NCBI GenBank assembly: GCA_043804755.1
Contig: JAZDIT010000049.1
Location: forward strand, 1 to 27,605
Length of the DNA: 27,605 nucleotides
DNA from: JAZDIT01 sp043804755
GTDB lineage: Bacteria > Patescibacteriota > Minisyncoccia > Minisyncoccales > JAQTPW01
Reading direction: 5' to 3'
In this document: piece after piece, positions 5,968 to 13,300 of the stretch
How the letters are laid out: each line of letters starts with the position of its first letter
Position numbering within the stretch: position 1 is the first letter of the stretch
Program-made: the position numbers and the translations under genes
The notes under the pieces: model-generated
What the model saw: the letters and a program-made list of their open reading frames with translations, nothing else
Told to the model about the DNA's origin: nothing
Database searches by the model: none

Positions 5968-6681
5968 ATGAAAGGTTTTATTTTGGCGGCGGGCGAGGGA
6001 ACAAGACTGAGGCCTTTAACCTACGAAATCCCAAAACCCTTAATTACCGTCGGCAGGATACCCATACTCACCTATCTGGTTGATTTATTTTTTGAAAACG
6101 GTATTGACGACATACGCATAGGCATACAAAAAGCGCATTTGGAAGATTTTTATAAATGGAAAGCGACCTATTTCCCTCGACAAAAAATAGAATTTGTTAC
6201 CGAAGAAAAACCGAGCGGTACATTCACCCCAATCGCCAAAAATCTGGATCCTGAGTGGTTCTGCGAGCCGATAGTTGTTTCAAACGGAGATGAGCTGAAA
6301 GATATCGATTTGAAGGAAATGGTAAGATGGCATTTTGAAAAAAATAACATAGCTACCATCGGCCTGGTGAAAGTGGATAATCCTCAGGCCTACGGCGTTG
6401 CCAGGCTGGAAGACGATAAAATAATCGAATTCGTGGAAAAACCGAAAAACCCCCCTTCTTCATATATAAATTCGGGGACTTATGTTTTGAATCCCGAAAT
6501 ACGAAATTATTATCCAAAAGGAGCAACTTCTTCAATGGTGGAAACCGATCTTTTCCCGAAATTGGCAAAAGAAGGGAAACTTCACGGATACAAACTTTCC
6601 GGCAGATGGATGGATACGGGCACTTTCCAAAGATGGGAAGAAGCTATAAATAATTGGAACGGTAAAAAAAATCCTAACTAA
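5968..6681 (+). CDS. Sugar-phosphate nucleotidyltransferase
   Basis: A 237-residue Rossmann-type transferase that joins a hexose-1-phosphate to a nucleoside triphosphate. The N-terminal pyrophosphorylase signature is ILAAGEGTRLRPLT (5-18) followed by KPL (23-25). Later come SNGDELKDI with the metal-binding aspartate, EFVEKP, INSGTYVLNP, and WMDTGTFQRWEEA near the end. It lacks the left-handed beta-helix found in longer family members, so it is a stand-alone transferase. The substrate cannot be read from sequence: mannose-1-phosphate guanylyltransferase, glucose-1-phosphate cytidylyltransferase and glucose-1-phosphate thymidylyltransferase are all candidates. The neighbouring CDP-paratose-2-epimerase-like gene and the isomerase make a deoxyhexose or mannose branch plausible. 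Confidence 0.85.
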   Translation: MKGFILAAGEGTRLRPLTYEIPKPLITVGRIPILTYLVDLFFENGIDDIRIGIQKAHLEDFYKWKATYFPRQKIEFVTEEKPSGTFTPIAKNLDPEWFCEPIVVSNGDELKDIDLKEMVRWHFEKNNIATIGLVKVDNPQAYGVARLEDDKIIEFVEKPKNPPSSYINSGTYVLNPEIRNYYPKGATSSMVETDLFPKLAKEGKLHGYKLSGRWMDTGTFQRWEEAINNWNGKKNPN

Positions 6682-6685
6682 ATAT

Positions 6686-7729
6686 ATGCCAAAAACTATT
6701 CTCATCACCGGCGGCTGCGGATTCATCGGGACCAATGCCTCCGTTTATTACCTTAAAGCGGGATACCGCGTTGTTGCTTTTGATAACTTGTCCAGAACGG
6801 GAGCCAAGGAAAACTCGGAATGGCTGAAAAAACAAAAAGGAAATTTTGTTTTCATAAAAGGAGATATAAGAAACGCAAATCAGATCCTGAGTGCCTTCAA
6901 AAAATACAAACCTGGTTTTGTCCTGCATCTGGCTGCGCAAGTGACGATGGTAACCTCGGTTGAAAATCCGCGGGAAGATTTTGAGATCAATGCCATCGGT
7001 ACTTTCAACGTTTTGGAGGCGATGCGCCTCACGAAATGCAAAGCACCGACCATTTATACAAGTACCAACAAGGTGATGGGAGAGCTTCTTTATATCCCCG
7101 TAGTTGAAAAGAAAAAAAGATACGTTTATAAAAACATTAAAGGGATAGATGAAAGCTTTCCCCTGGATTTCCACGGTCCTTATGGCTGTTCAAAGGGCTG
7201 CGGCGACCAGTATTTTATAGATTATTCGCGAATTTTCGGACTGAATACCATCGTTTTCAGGCAGTCGGGAATCTATGGCCCCCACCAGTTCGGAATTGAA
7301 GAACAAGGGTGGCTGGCATGGTTTTGTAATGCATTGTTGTTCGGCAAATCTGTAACTATTTTTGGAAATGGCAAACAGGTAAGAGACGTTTTATACGTAG
7401 ATGACGTGATAGAAGCATATGATGCGGCGTTCAAAAATGCCAAAAAGGCGCGCGGAAAGGCATATAATATAGGCGGCGGAGGGGCGTTTTCCCTGTCCAT
7501 CTGGGAATTGTTCGAAATTCTGGAAAAAATTTCCGGCAAAAAATTCCATTATAAATTCGGACCATGGAGAACCGGAGACCAAAAAGTCTACATTTCCGAT
7601 ATCGGCAGAGCCAAAAAACATTTCGGATGGCGGCCCAAGACATCTCCGAAAGAAGGAATCAAAAAACTTTTTAATTGGATTTATCAAAACCAATCTCTCA
7701 TCAAAAAAGCCGGGGTATTCAAAAGATAA
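6686..7729 (+). CDS. NAD-dependent epimerase, CDP-paratose 2-epimerase-like
   Basis: A 347-residue extended short-chain dehydrogenase/reductase. The NAD-binding motif GGCGFIG is at 9-15, an acidic residue ends beta-2 in AFDNLSR, the catalytic threonine/serine lies in YTSTNKV (124-130), and the YxxxK pair is Y166 and K170 in GPYGCSKG. The stretch FRQSGIYGPHQFG followed by EEQGWLAWF and GKQVRDVLYVDD closely resembles the CDP-paratose/CDP-tyvelose 2-epimerase branch, rather than GalE or RmlB. That branch inverts C2 of CDP-activated 3,6-dideoxyhexoses for surface polysaccharide. A different substrate is possible because no CDP-glucose dehydratase is in the window. It starts four bases after the nucleotidyltransferase and ends the operon. 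Confidence 0.85.
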   Translation: MPKTILITGGCGFIGTNASVYYLKAGYRVVAFDNLSRTGAKENSEWLKKQKGNFVFIKGDIRNANQILSAFKKYKPGFVLHLAAQVTMVTSVENPREDFEINAIGTFNVLEAMRLTKCKAPTIYTSTNKVMGELLYIPVVEKKKRYVYKNIKGIDESFPLDFHGPYGCSKGCGDQYFIDYSRIFGLNTIVFRQSGIYGPHQFGIEEQGWLAWFCNALLFGKSVTIFGNGKQVRDVLYVDDVIEAYDAAFKNAKKARGKAYNIGGGGAFSLSIWELFEILEKISGKKFHYKFGPWRTGDQKVYISDIGRAKKHFGWRPKTSPKEGIKKLFNWIYQNQSLIKKAGVFKR

Positions 7730-7860
7730 CTCCTTTGTGATAGAATCAATGAACAATCGGAATCCGAAAAATCTCTCTCAAATCAGCTATTTGTCAGGCA
7801 ATTTTGTATTTTAAAAATATCTCATAATTGCGGACATAGTTTAATCCAAGCCATTTATAA

Positions 7861-7942
7861 GCCCTCGTGGCGGAACTGGTATACGCGTAGCGTTCAGAAC
7901 GCTATTCCGCAAGGATTGTGGGTTCGAGTCCCACCGAGGGCA
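7861..7942 (+). tRNA. tRNA-Leu (CAG anticodon)
   Basis: A class II tRNA. The acceptor stem GCCCTCG (7861-7867) pairs with CGAGGGC (7935-7941) and the discriminator is A7942. The anticodon stem TAGCG (7888-7892) pairs with CGCTA (7900-7904) around loop TTCAGAA, giving anticodon CAG at 7895-7897. The long variable arm has a TCC-GCAA-GGA stem (about 7906-7915). The T stem GTGGG/CCCAC encloses TTCGAGT. The 3' CCA is not encoded (ACA follows the acceptor stem). The 131 bases between the epimerase and this tRNA contain TTGTCA at 7791 with AT-rich -10 candidates 16-18 bases further on, but no clear promoter. Confidence 0.96.
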
Positions 7943-7958
7943 CATTTAAAAAGAAAAA

Positions 7959-9131
7959 ATGCAAATACAAAAAATATATATTGGCGGCTGGTTCCAGAGA
8001 ACCACGCTCCATCTCACGGAAATCTGGGACTTTTTAAAATACGGAAGGTCCAATTTGGATTTCCCGGAAGAAAAACTTGCAAAAGCAAGAAAAATTCTTG
8101 CCATAAAAGAAATAAGCAGGGAAAACGGACCTCTGGAATATATAGCGGTTAAAACCGATTCGGGCATAGATTACAGAATATACGAAGACGGTTTGGTAAT
8201 TTTGGAAAAAGAATTCAGTTCGCTGCGGAATGATTTTGAAACAATCAGGGGTTATTACGACGACAAACTCGCAAAAAGCCTCTCCTTTATTTTCAGCAAG
8301 GGCGCTCCCATACCGAAAGAACTGGCAAATATAAAAACGCTTCTTCCCTACATAGTCACCGTAACTGATGCAGAAAAGGCTGAGGCGGAAAAAATCTTCA
8401 AAAACGCTTCTGAAGAAATTTATTCCGTTATTTCGTCTGAGAACATAGAGGTTTACAAAAGTCCGGGAATTATCGTAATAAATAATCTCAGGGATGAAAA
8501 ACTGGCCCGTGAAATAATAGAATCTCAGATTTTTTTCAGGGAGTTCAAATCTCAACTTCACAGGTATCTGACCATCCACCGGATATTATGGGAAAAAATC
8601 CGCGAAATCAGGGAGAAAAAACAGGTAAAAGGCACGAATGTGGATATATTCAGAAACGAACTGTCCGTTTATCAGAAAACGATAACCCTGATAGGGGCGA
8701 GGATAGATCAAATGCCAGCTTATGTGAAAACGAGACAAAAAATGACTGACATCGAGAAAATAGATAAATATCTGCAGCCGTTGTTCCAATTCAAATTCGA
8801 GACATTATTGAACACCCATGAATACGTCAAACATTTATGGGAAATGACTCAAAACTATCTCAAGTCCGCAATCGAAATTTTCGCGGAGCTGCAGGGGAAA
8901 AGAACGGAAAACACGATTTCCGCCTTGCGGGTAATCACGACCATAGGCGTAGTTGCCGCAATTTTGGGATATCTCGGCAGAGATTCTCTGCCGGAATTCA
9001 CACCCATAGGCCTCATTTATTTTTCCTTGCTCATGCTCATGGCGTGGATAGTAAATGCCGTCGTCTCGAAATTCTACAAAAGTAAAAAATACTTAATCGA
9101 AGGTAAAGAAATTGAAAAAAACATCAAATGA
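7959..9131 (+). CDS. CorA-like two-helix membrane protein lacking the GMN motif
   Basis: A 390-residue protein. The N-terminal 180 residues look like a mixed alpha/beta cytoplasmic domain (beta-like IDYRIYEDGLVILEKEF at 70-86 and NIEVYKSPGIIVINNL at 162-177). A long, charged helical region follows (about 178-318). Two membrane helices end the protein (about 320-340 and 348-370) with a basic tail. The order, and the match of the helix entering the first membrane segment (IFAELQGKRTENTISALRVITTI), resemble CorA-type magnesium channels. The selectivity signature GMN is replaced by GYLGRDSLP, so Mg transport cannot be claimed. It starts 16 bases after tRNA-Leu, probably on the same transcript, and its stop overlaps the RNase J start in ATGA. 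CorA-like is an inference; otherwise a conserved hypothetical protein. Confidence 0.55.
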   Translation: MQIQKIYIGGWFQRTTLHLTEIWDFLKYGRSNLDFPEEKLAKARKILAIKEISRENGPLEYIAVKTDSGIDYRIYEDGLVILEKEFSSLRNDFETIRGYYDDKLAKSLSFIFSKGAPIPKELANIKTLLPYIVTVTDAEKAEAEKIFKNASEEIYSVISSENIEVYKSPGIIVINNLRDEKLAREIIESQIFFREFKSQLHRYLTIHRILWEKIREIREKKQVKGTNVDIFRNELSVYQKTITLIGARIDQMPAYVKTRQKMTDIEKIDKYLQPLFQFKFETLLNTHEYVKHLWEMTQNYLKSAIEIFAELQGKRTENTISALRVITTIGVVAAILGYLGRDSLPEFTPIGLIYFSLLMLMAWIVNAVVSKFYKSKKYLIEGKEIEKNIK

Positions 9132-10840
9132 TATACACAAAAAGAACAAATAATTTTCGTCCTCAACATCTGCACAACCTGAAAATAATCCCCCTTGGAG
9201 GATTGGGGGAAGTCGGGCGGAACATGATGCTCCTCGAATATCAGGGAAAGATTTTGATTATCGATATGGGCTTCAGGATGCCCGAAGAAGATATGCCCGG
9301 CATAGACTATATTGTCCCGAATTGCAGTTGTCTCAAAGGCAGAGAAAAAGACATTGTCGGCCTTGTCTTTACCCACGGCCATTATGACCACATCGGAAGC
9401 ATCCCCTATTTGTTGGGTAAGATATGGCATCCTCAAATGGAAATTTTCGCCTCGCCGCTCACAAGAGGAATAATCATGAGACGACAGGAAGATTTTCCCA
9501 ATATGCCGAAATTAGACATCAATGAGGTTAAAGACGGATACAGGATAAAACTCGGACCGTTTGGAGTCGAGTTTTTCAAACAAATCCACAATATCCCGGA
9601 CAATCTGGGATTATTCATCGAAACTCCAGTCGGAAACCTGGTCGAAACGTCGGATTTCAAATTCGATGACAACCCAGTAAACGATACTCCGACCGATTTT
9701 GAAAGATTGAAGGAAATCGGCAGGAGAAAAATATTGCTCCTTATGTCTGACTCAACCGGAGCGGAAGAAGAAGGACACTCACTTTCGGAAGTGGACATTT
9801 TCAGAAATCTCGAGGAAATTTTCAAAAATTCAAGAGGAAGAATTATTGCGGCCACTTTCGCTTCCCTCATAAACAGAATCCAACAAATTGTCACCTTGTC
9901 CGAAAAATACGGAAGAAAAGTCTGTCTGGAGGGATATTCAATGAAAACAAACGTTGAAATCACGCGGGCTTTGGGATATCTAAAAACGAAAAAAGGAACC
10001 ATTATCTCAACAAAGGAGGCCTTGAGCCATCCCGATTTCAGAGTGACGGTATTATGCACGGGTGCGCAGGGCGAACCCGATGCCGTTTTAATGAGAATAA
10101 CCAACGGAGAACACAGGCTTTTGAGATTCAGGAGAGGAGACACGGCAATATTCTCTTCTTCGGTAATTCCGGGCAACGAAAGAACCGTCCAGATGATGAA
10201 GGATGATATTTTAAGGCACGGCGTAAGAGTCTTCCATTATAAAATGATGGATATTCATGCAGGGGGCCACGGACATAAAGAAGAACTGAAACAAATGATC
10301 CAAATGATGAATCCCGTATTTTTCATGCCGATACACGGCCAATACTCAATGCTCGTATCGCATGCGGAAATTGCAAAAGAAGCCGGCGTGCCAGAAAAGA
10401 ATATCATCTTGGCGGAAAATGGAAAAATAATATCGCTTAACCAAAAAAGAATTTCTATTGAAAGGGAAATGGTTCCAGCAAGCTACGTGATGATCGACGG
10501 ACTTGGCGTGGGCGATGTCGGGGAAGTTGTGCTCCGCGACAGGCAGATGCTTTCGCAAGACGGAATGTTTGTCATTGTTGCAATCGTAGACAAAACAACT
10601 GGCAAAGTGAAGGGTTCTCCTGATATAATATCTAGAGGATTCGTTTATTTAAGGGAATCCAAGGACTTGCTGCACGAAACCAGAAAAAGGGTAGTCAATA
10701 TAGTTGACCACGCGGTTGCCTCCGGAGGGGCGGTAAACTGGACCTACATCAAAGATGAAATTAGGAATAAAGTGGGCCAATTCCTGTTTTCCAAGACACA
10801 AAGACGGCCCATAATATTGCCTGTTGTGATAGAAGTTTAA
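9128..10840 (+). CDS. rnj: Ribonuclease J
   Basis: A 570-residue metallo-beta-lactamase/beta-CASP nuclease that matures and degrades RNA by 5'-3' exonuclease and endonuclease activity. Visible: IIPLGGLGEVGRNMMLLEY (20-38), the zinc motif THGHYDHIG (82-90; relatives usually have HGHEDH), QIHNIPDN, ETSDFKFD (usually HTGDFKFD, with the aspartate kept), MSDSTGAEEEGHS (beta-CASP acidic motif), LCTGAQGEP, HAGGHGHKEEL with the late histidine ligand, and PIHGQYSML. A C-terminal domain follows to residue 570. The length is normal. The ATG overlaps the upstream stop codon by four bases, so translation is probably coupled. No RNase E gene is in the window; RNase J may be the main RNA-turnover enzyme here. 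Confidence 0.93.
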   Translation: MIYTKRTNNFRPQHLHNLKIIPLGGLGEVGRNMMLLEYQGKILIIDMGFRMPEEDMPGIDYIVPNCSCLKGREKDIVGLVFTHGHYDHIGSIPYLLGKIWHPQMEIFASPLTRGIIMRRQEDFPNMPKLDINEVKDGYRIKLGPFGVEFFKQIHNIPDNLGLFIETPVGNLVETSDFKFDDNPVNDTPTDFERLKEIGRRKILLLMSDSTGAEEEGHSLSEVDIFRNLEEIFKNSRGRIIAATFASLINRIQQIVTLSEKYGRKVCLEGYSMKTNVEITRALGYLKTKKGTIISTKEALSHPDFRVTVLCTGAQGEPDAVLMRITNGEHRLLRFRRGDTAIFSSSVIPGNERTVQMMKDDILRHGVRVFHYKMMDIHAGGHGHKEELKQMIQMMNPVFFMPIHGQYSMLVSHAEIAKEAGVPEKNIILAENGKIISLNQKRISIEREMVPASYVMIDGLGVGDVGEVVLRDRQMLSQDGMFVIVAIVDKTTGKVKGSPDIISRGFVYLRESKDLLHETRKRVVNIVDHAVASGGAVNWTYIKDEIRNKVGQFLFSKTQRRPIILPVVIEV

Positions 10841-10857
10841 TCAAAATTATACTTTCT

Positions 10858-10880
10858 GAATATTTTTGTAAAAAATATTC
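10858..10880. repeat. AT-rich perfect inverted repeat between rnj and trpS
   Basis: GAATATTTTT (10858-10867) and AAAAATATTC (10871-10880) form a ten-pair stem with loop GTA. It contains only two GC pairs and is followed by CTCAGATAATTTTTC. It is therefore a poor intrinsic terminator and may instead be an operator-like or structural element before trpS. GATAAT at 10885-10890 could be a trpS -10 box, but no good -35 box accompanies it. Confidence 0.4.
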
Positions 10881-10910
10881 CTCAGATAATTTTTCACTAC
10901 ATTCAAAATT

Positions 10911-11888
10911 ATGCGAGTTTTCAGCGGAATACAGCCTACGGGCACAATCCATATAGGGAATTACCTTGGGGCTTTGAAACAATGGATAGAACTTCAGGAG
11001 AAAAATGAATGCGTTTTTTGTATTGTTGATCTCCATGCGCTGACTTCTCCGTATGACCAGAAGAAACTGCAGGAATTGGTTCTGGAAAAAGCCATCGCTT
11101 ACATTGCGGCAGGCGTCAGTCCGGAAAAATCAATCATATTCGTCCAATCCGAAGTCAAAGAGCATGCAGAATTGGAATGGTTGCTAAACACCGTAACACC
11201 TGTGGGAGACCTGACGAGAATGACTCAATACAAGGAAAAATCAAAAAAATTCGAAAAAAATCTTAATGCCGGACTGCTGAATTACCCCATATTGATGGCT
11301 GCCGACATTTTACTTTATCAGACGGACATAGTTCCGGTCGGCGAAGACCAGTTGCAACATGTCGAGTTTACGAGAACCATAGCAAGAAGATTCAACCAGA
11401 GATTTGGAGAAACGTTTAAAATCCCAAAAGCAAAACTTCCGGAAATGGGAGCTAAGATAATGAGTTTGACCCAACCGACGAAAAAAATGTCAAAAAGCGA
11501 TCCTCAGGCAAGCTATATAGGTCTTTTTGACGAACCTGAAGTAATAAAGGAAAAAATCTCAAAAGCCACAACGGACACAGGTAAGGCGATAAAATACAAT
11601 CCCGAATTGAAGCCGGGGGTATCCAACCTTTTGACCATTTATTCTCTGTTCTCGGATATGCCGATGAAGGAAGCTGAAAAAAAATTCAAAAAGAAGGGCT
11701 ATGCCGACCTAAAAAAACAGCTCACCGATTTGCTGGTTTTGAAATTGGAAACTTTCCGCCGGAAAAGAAAAGAACTTCTCCAGAGAGAAGTCTACGTTAA
11801 AGAAATTTTAAACCAAGGAACGAGAAGGGCACAGGTTATCGCGCAATCGACGATGCAAACCGTCAAAAAGAAAATGGGGCTGATTTAA
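10911..11888 (+). CDS. trpS: Tryptophan-tRNA ligase
   Basis: A 325-residue class I aminoacyl-tRNA synthetase charging tRNA-Trp. The HIGH-type motif is TIHIGNYLG (12-20), the tryptophan-site segments DLHALTSPYD (40-49) and GEDQLQHVEFTR (144-155) are intact, and KMSKS is at 192-196. The C-terminal helical anticodon-binding region follows (DTGKAIKYNPE through REVYVKEIL). The length is that of the compact bacterial TrpRS. The ATG at 10911 has no Shine-Dalgarno sequence. The gene converges on the phosphohexomutase gene, with 18 bases between the stops, and its terminator lies inside the neighbour's coding end. Confidence 0.95.
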   Translation: MRVFSGIQPTGTIHIGNYLGALKQWIELQEKNECVFCIVDLHALTSPYDQKKLQELVLEKAIAYIAAGVSPEKSIIFVQSEVKEHAELEWLLNTVTPVGDLTRMTQYKEKSKKFEKNLNAGLLNYPILMAADILLYQTDIVPVGEDQLQHVEFTRTIARRFNQRFGETFKIPKAKLPEMGAKIMSLTQPTKKMSKSDPQASYIGLFDEPEVIKEKISKATTDTGKAIKYNPELKPGVSNLLTIYSLFSDMPMKEAEKKFKKKGYADLKKQLTDLLVLKLETFRRKRKELLQREVYVKEILNQGTRRAQVIAQSTMQTVKKKMGLI

Positions 11889-11906
11889 ATCTTATTAAAA
11901 ATTAGG

Positions 11907-13259
11907 TTATCCTTGGATAAGAGCTGACAGCTCTTTTTTCTTTTCTTCCATCAATTCTTGAGATTTAGCTTCTACCACCATTCTCAAAACATCCTCGGTA
12001 TGCGACGGACGGATATTGAACCACCAATCTTTGAAATCAACGCGTAAACCATCTATTTCCAAAATTTTCCCCTCTTTGAATTTTTCTTCAAGTTTTATCA
12101 AAATATTTTTTGGATCCGATATATCAAAGTTTATCTCACCCGAATTAAAGTACTTCTGGAAAGGTTTTACCAGTTCGGAAATCGGTTTTTTGCTCTTCGA
12201 AACTTGCTTTATAATTTTAAACAAAACAAAAAAGGGAGATTCTGCAAAGTATTGCGATCGGCTGTAATAATGAGCCGATGCCTCTCCGCCGAATAAAATA
12301 TTCTCTTCCCTCATTTTCTTTTTAATATTCGAATGTCCGACCTGACAAATTACGGCTCTACCCCCTTCTTTTTCTATAACCTCAGGAATTACCCTGCTCT
12401 GGTTTACCGTATAGAGAATTTTCTCTCCGGGGTTTTCTTTCAATAAAATCGAAGCTAAAAAAGCGGTGATTACAGCCGGGGAAATAAAATTACCTTTTTC
12501 GTCTAAAAAAACAACTCTGTCTCCGTCACCATCAAAAGCTACCCCGAAGTCTGCTTTTCTTTCCAGAACCCATTTTTTGAGTTCCTTCAAATTATCGGCG
12601 TCAGTGCAATTCAGTGGACGTCCAGGGAAATCATCGTCTAATTCGGGAAAAAGTTGGTAAATTTTCATCCCCGTATTCTTAAAAATTTCCGGAATAACGA
12701 TGCCTGTCGCAGAATTGGCAGTATCTATAACAATTTTCAGGGAAATATTTTCAAGACTGGTATCGCGGAGAATAGATTCGACATAATCTTTCAAAATACT
12801 TTTTTCTGTCATCTTACCCCTCTCCCTCTGGAAAATCCTTTTCCCCATCATGCTTTTTATTTCCACGAGCCCGGATCCGATATCAACGGAATCGGGAAAA
12901 TCTCTAACTAGCTTAAAACCGTTATATTGTTTCGGTAAATGAGAGGCAGTAATCATTACTCCCCCTTCATCGAATCCGTAATGTCCGGAAGCAAAATAAA
13001 ACATAGGGCTGGTGCAAAGGCCCAGGGAAAACGCATTGCTGCCGGAATCCAACACTCCATCGGTAAGCGCTTCAAAAAGAGGGAGAGATGAACGACGGTT
13101 ATCGTGGCCGACAAGAATATCTGTTTTTTCGGTTTTCTTTTGGAAAAAATTAGCCAAAGACCATCCTAAAAGATATGCAATATTCGAATTGATTTCATTC
13201 GGGTATTCTCCTCTGATATCATACTGACGGAAAATTTTTTCTAAAATATCGTTTGGCAT
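11907..13259 (-). CDS. Phosphomannomutase/phosphoglucomutase
   Basis: A 450-residue alpha-D-phosphohexomutase that moves phosphate between C6 and C1 of mannose or glucose. The start IFRQYDIRGEY (9-19) is typical of ManB/AlgC. The phosphoserine loop is TASHLPKQYNG (104-114, Ser106), where most relatives have TASHNP. The metal loop is FDGDGDR (242-248), the sugar-specificity loop is GGEASAHYY (about 318-326, usually GGExSGH), and the C-terminal phosphate site is RPSHTE (about 424-429). With the isomerase and nucleotidyltransferase it would complete a route from fructose-6-phosphate to an activated mannose. It is transcribed away from the next mutase gene. An extended -10 (TGTTATATT on the minus strand, box at 13282-13287) gives a leader of about 15 bases. 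Confidence 0.88.
   Translation of the reverse strand: MPNDILEKIFRQYDIRGEYPNEINSNIAYLLGWSLANFFQKKTEKTDILVGHDNRRSSLPLFEALTDGVLDSGSNAFSLGLCTSPMFYFASGHYGFDEGGVMITASHLPKQYNGFKLVRDFPDSVDIGSGLVEIKSMMGKRIFQRERGKMTEKSILKDYVESILRDTSLENISLKIVIDTANSATGIVIPEIFKNTGMKIYQLFPELDDDFPGRPLNCTDADNLKELKKWVLERKADFGVAFDGDGDRVVFLDEKGNFISPAVITAFLASILLKENPGEKILYTVNQSRVIPEVIEKEGGRAVICQVGHSNIKKKMREENILFGGEASAHYYSRSQYFAESPFFVLFKIIKQVSKSKKPISELVKPFQKYFNSGEINFDISDPKNILIKLEEKFKEGKILEIDGLRVDFKDWWFNIRPSHTEDVLRMVVEAKSQELMEEKKKELSALIQG
11919..11939 (+). terminator. trpS terminator embedded in the end of the convergent gene
   Basis: AAGAGCT (11919-11925), loop GAC, AGCTCTT (11929-11935), then TTTT to 11939. It faces rightward, 30 bases after the trpS stop. 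These bases also encode the last residues, ELSALIQ, of the phosphohexomutase on the other strand, so one sequence serves both purposes. Confidence 0.7.
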
Positions 13260-13300
13260 AAATTGATTTTTACTTTTATCTAATATAACATAAATTTATT
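13260..13300. promoter_or_regulatory. Divergent promoter region between the two phosphohexomutase genes
   Basis: This 41-base, almost wholly A/T spacer must carry promoters for both genes. Rightward, TTGATT (13263-13268) and TATAAC (13284-13289) are separated by 15 bases, which is short. Leftward, TATATT (13282-13287, complement) has the extended -10 TG. The two -10 boxes overlap, so firing in one direction may exclude the other. Both mRNAs would have very short leaders. Confidence 0.35.

Noticed and set aside
7861..7944. Encoded CCA end on the tRNA
   Set aside because: The bases after the acceptor stem are ACA, not ACCA, so CCA must be added after transcription.
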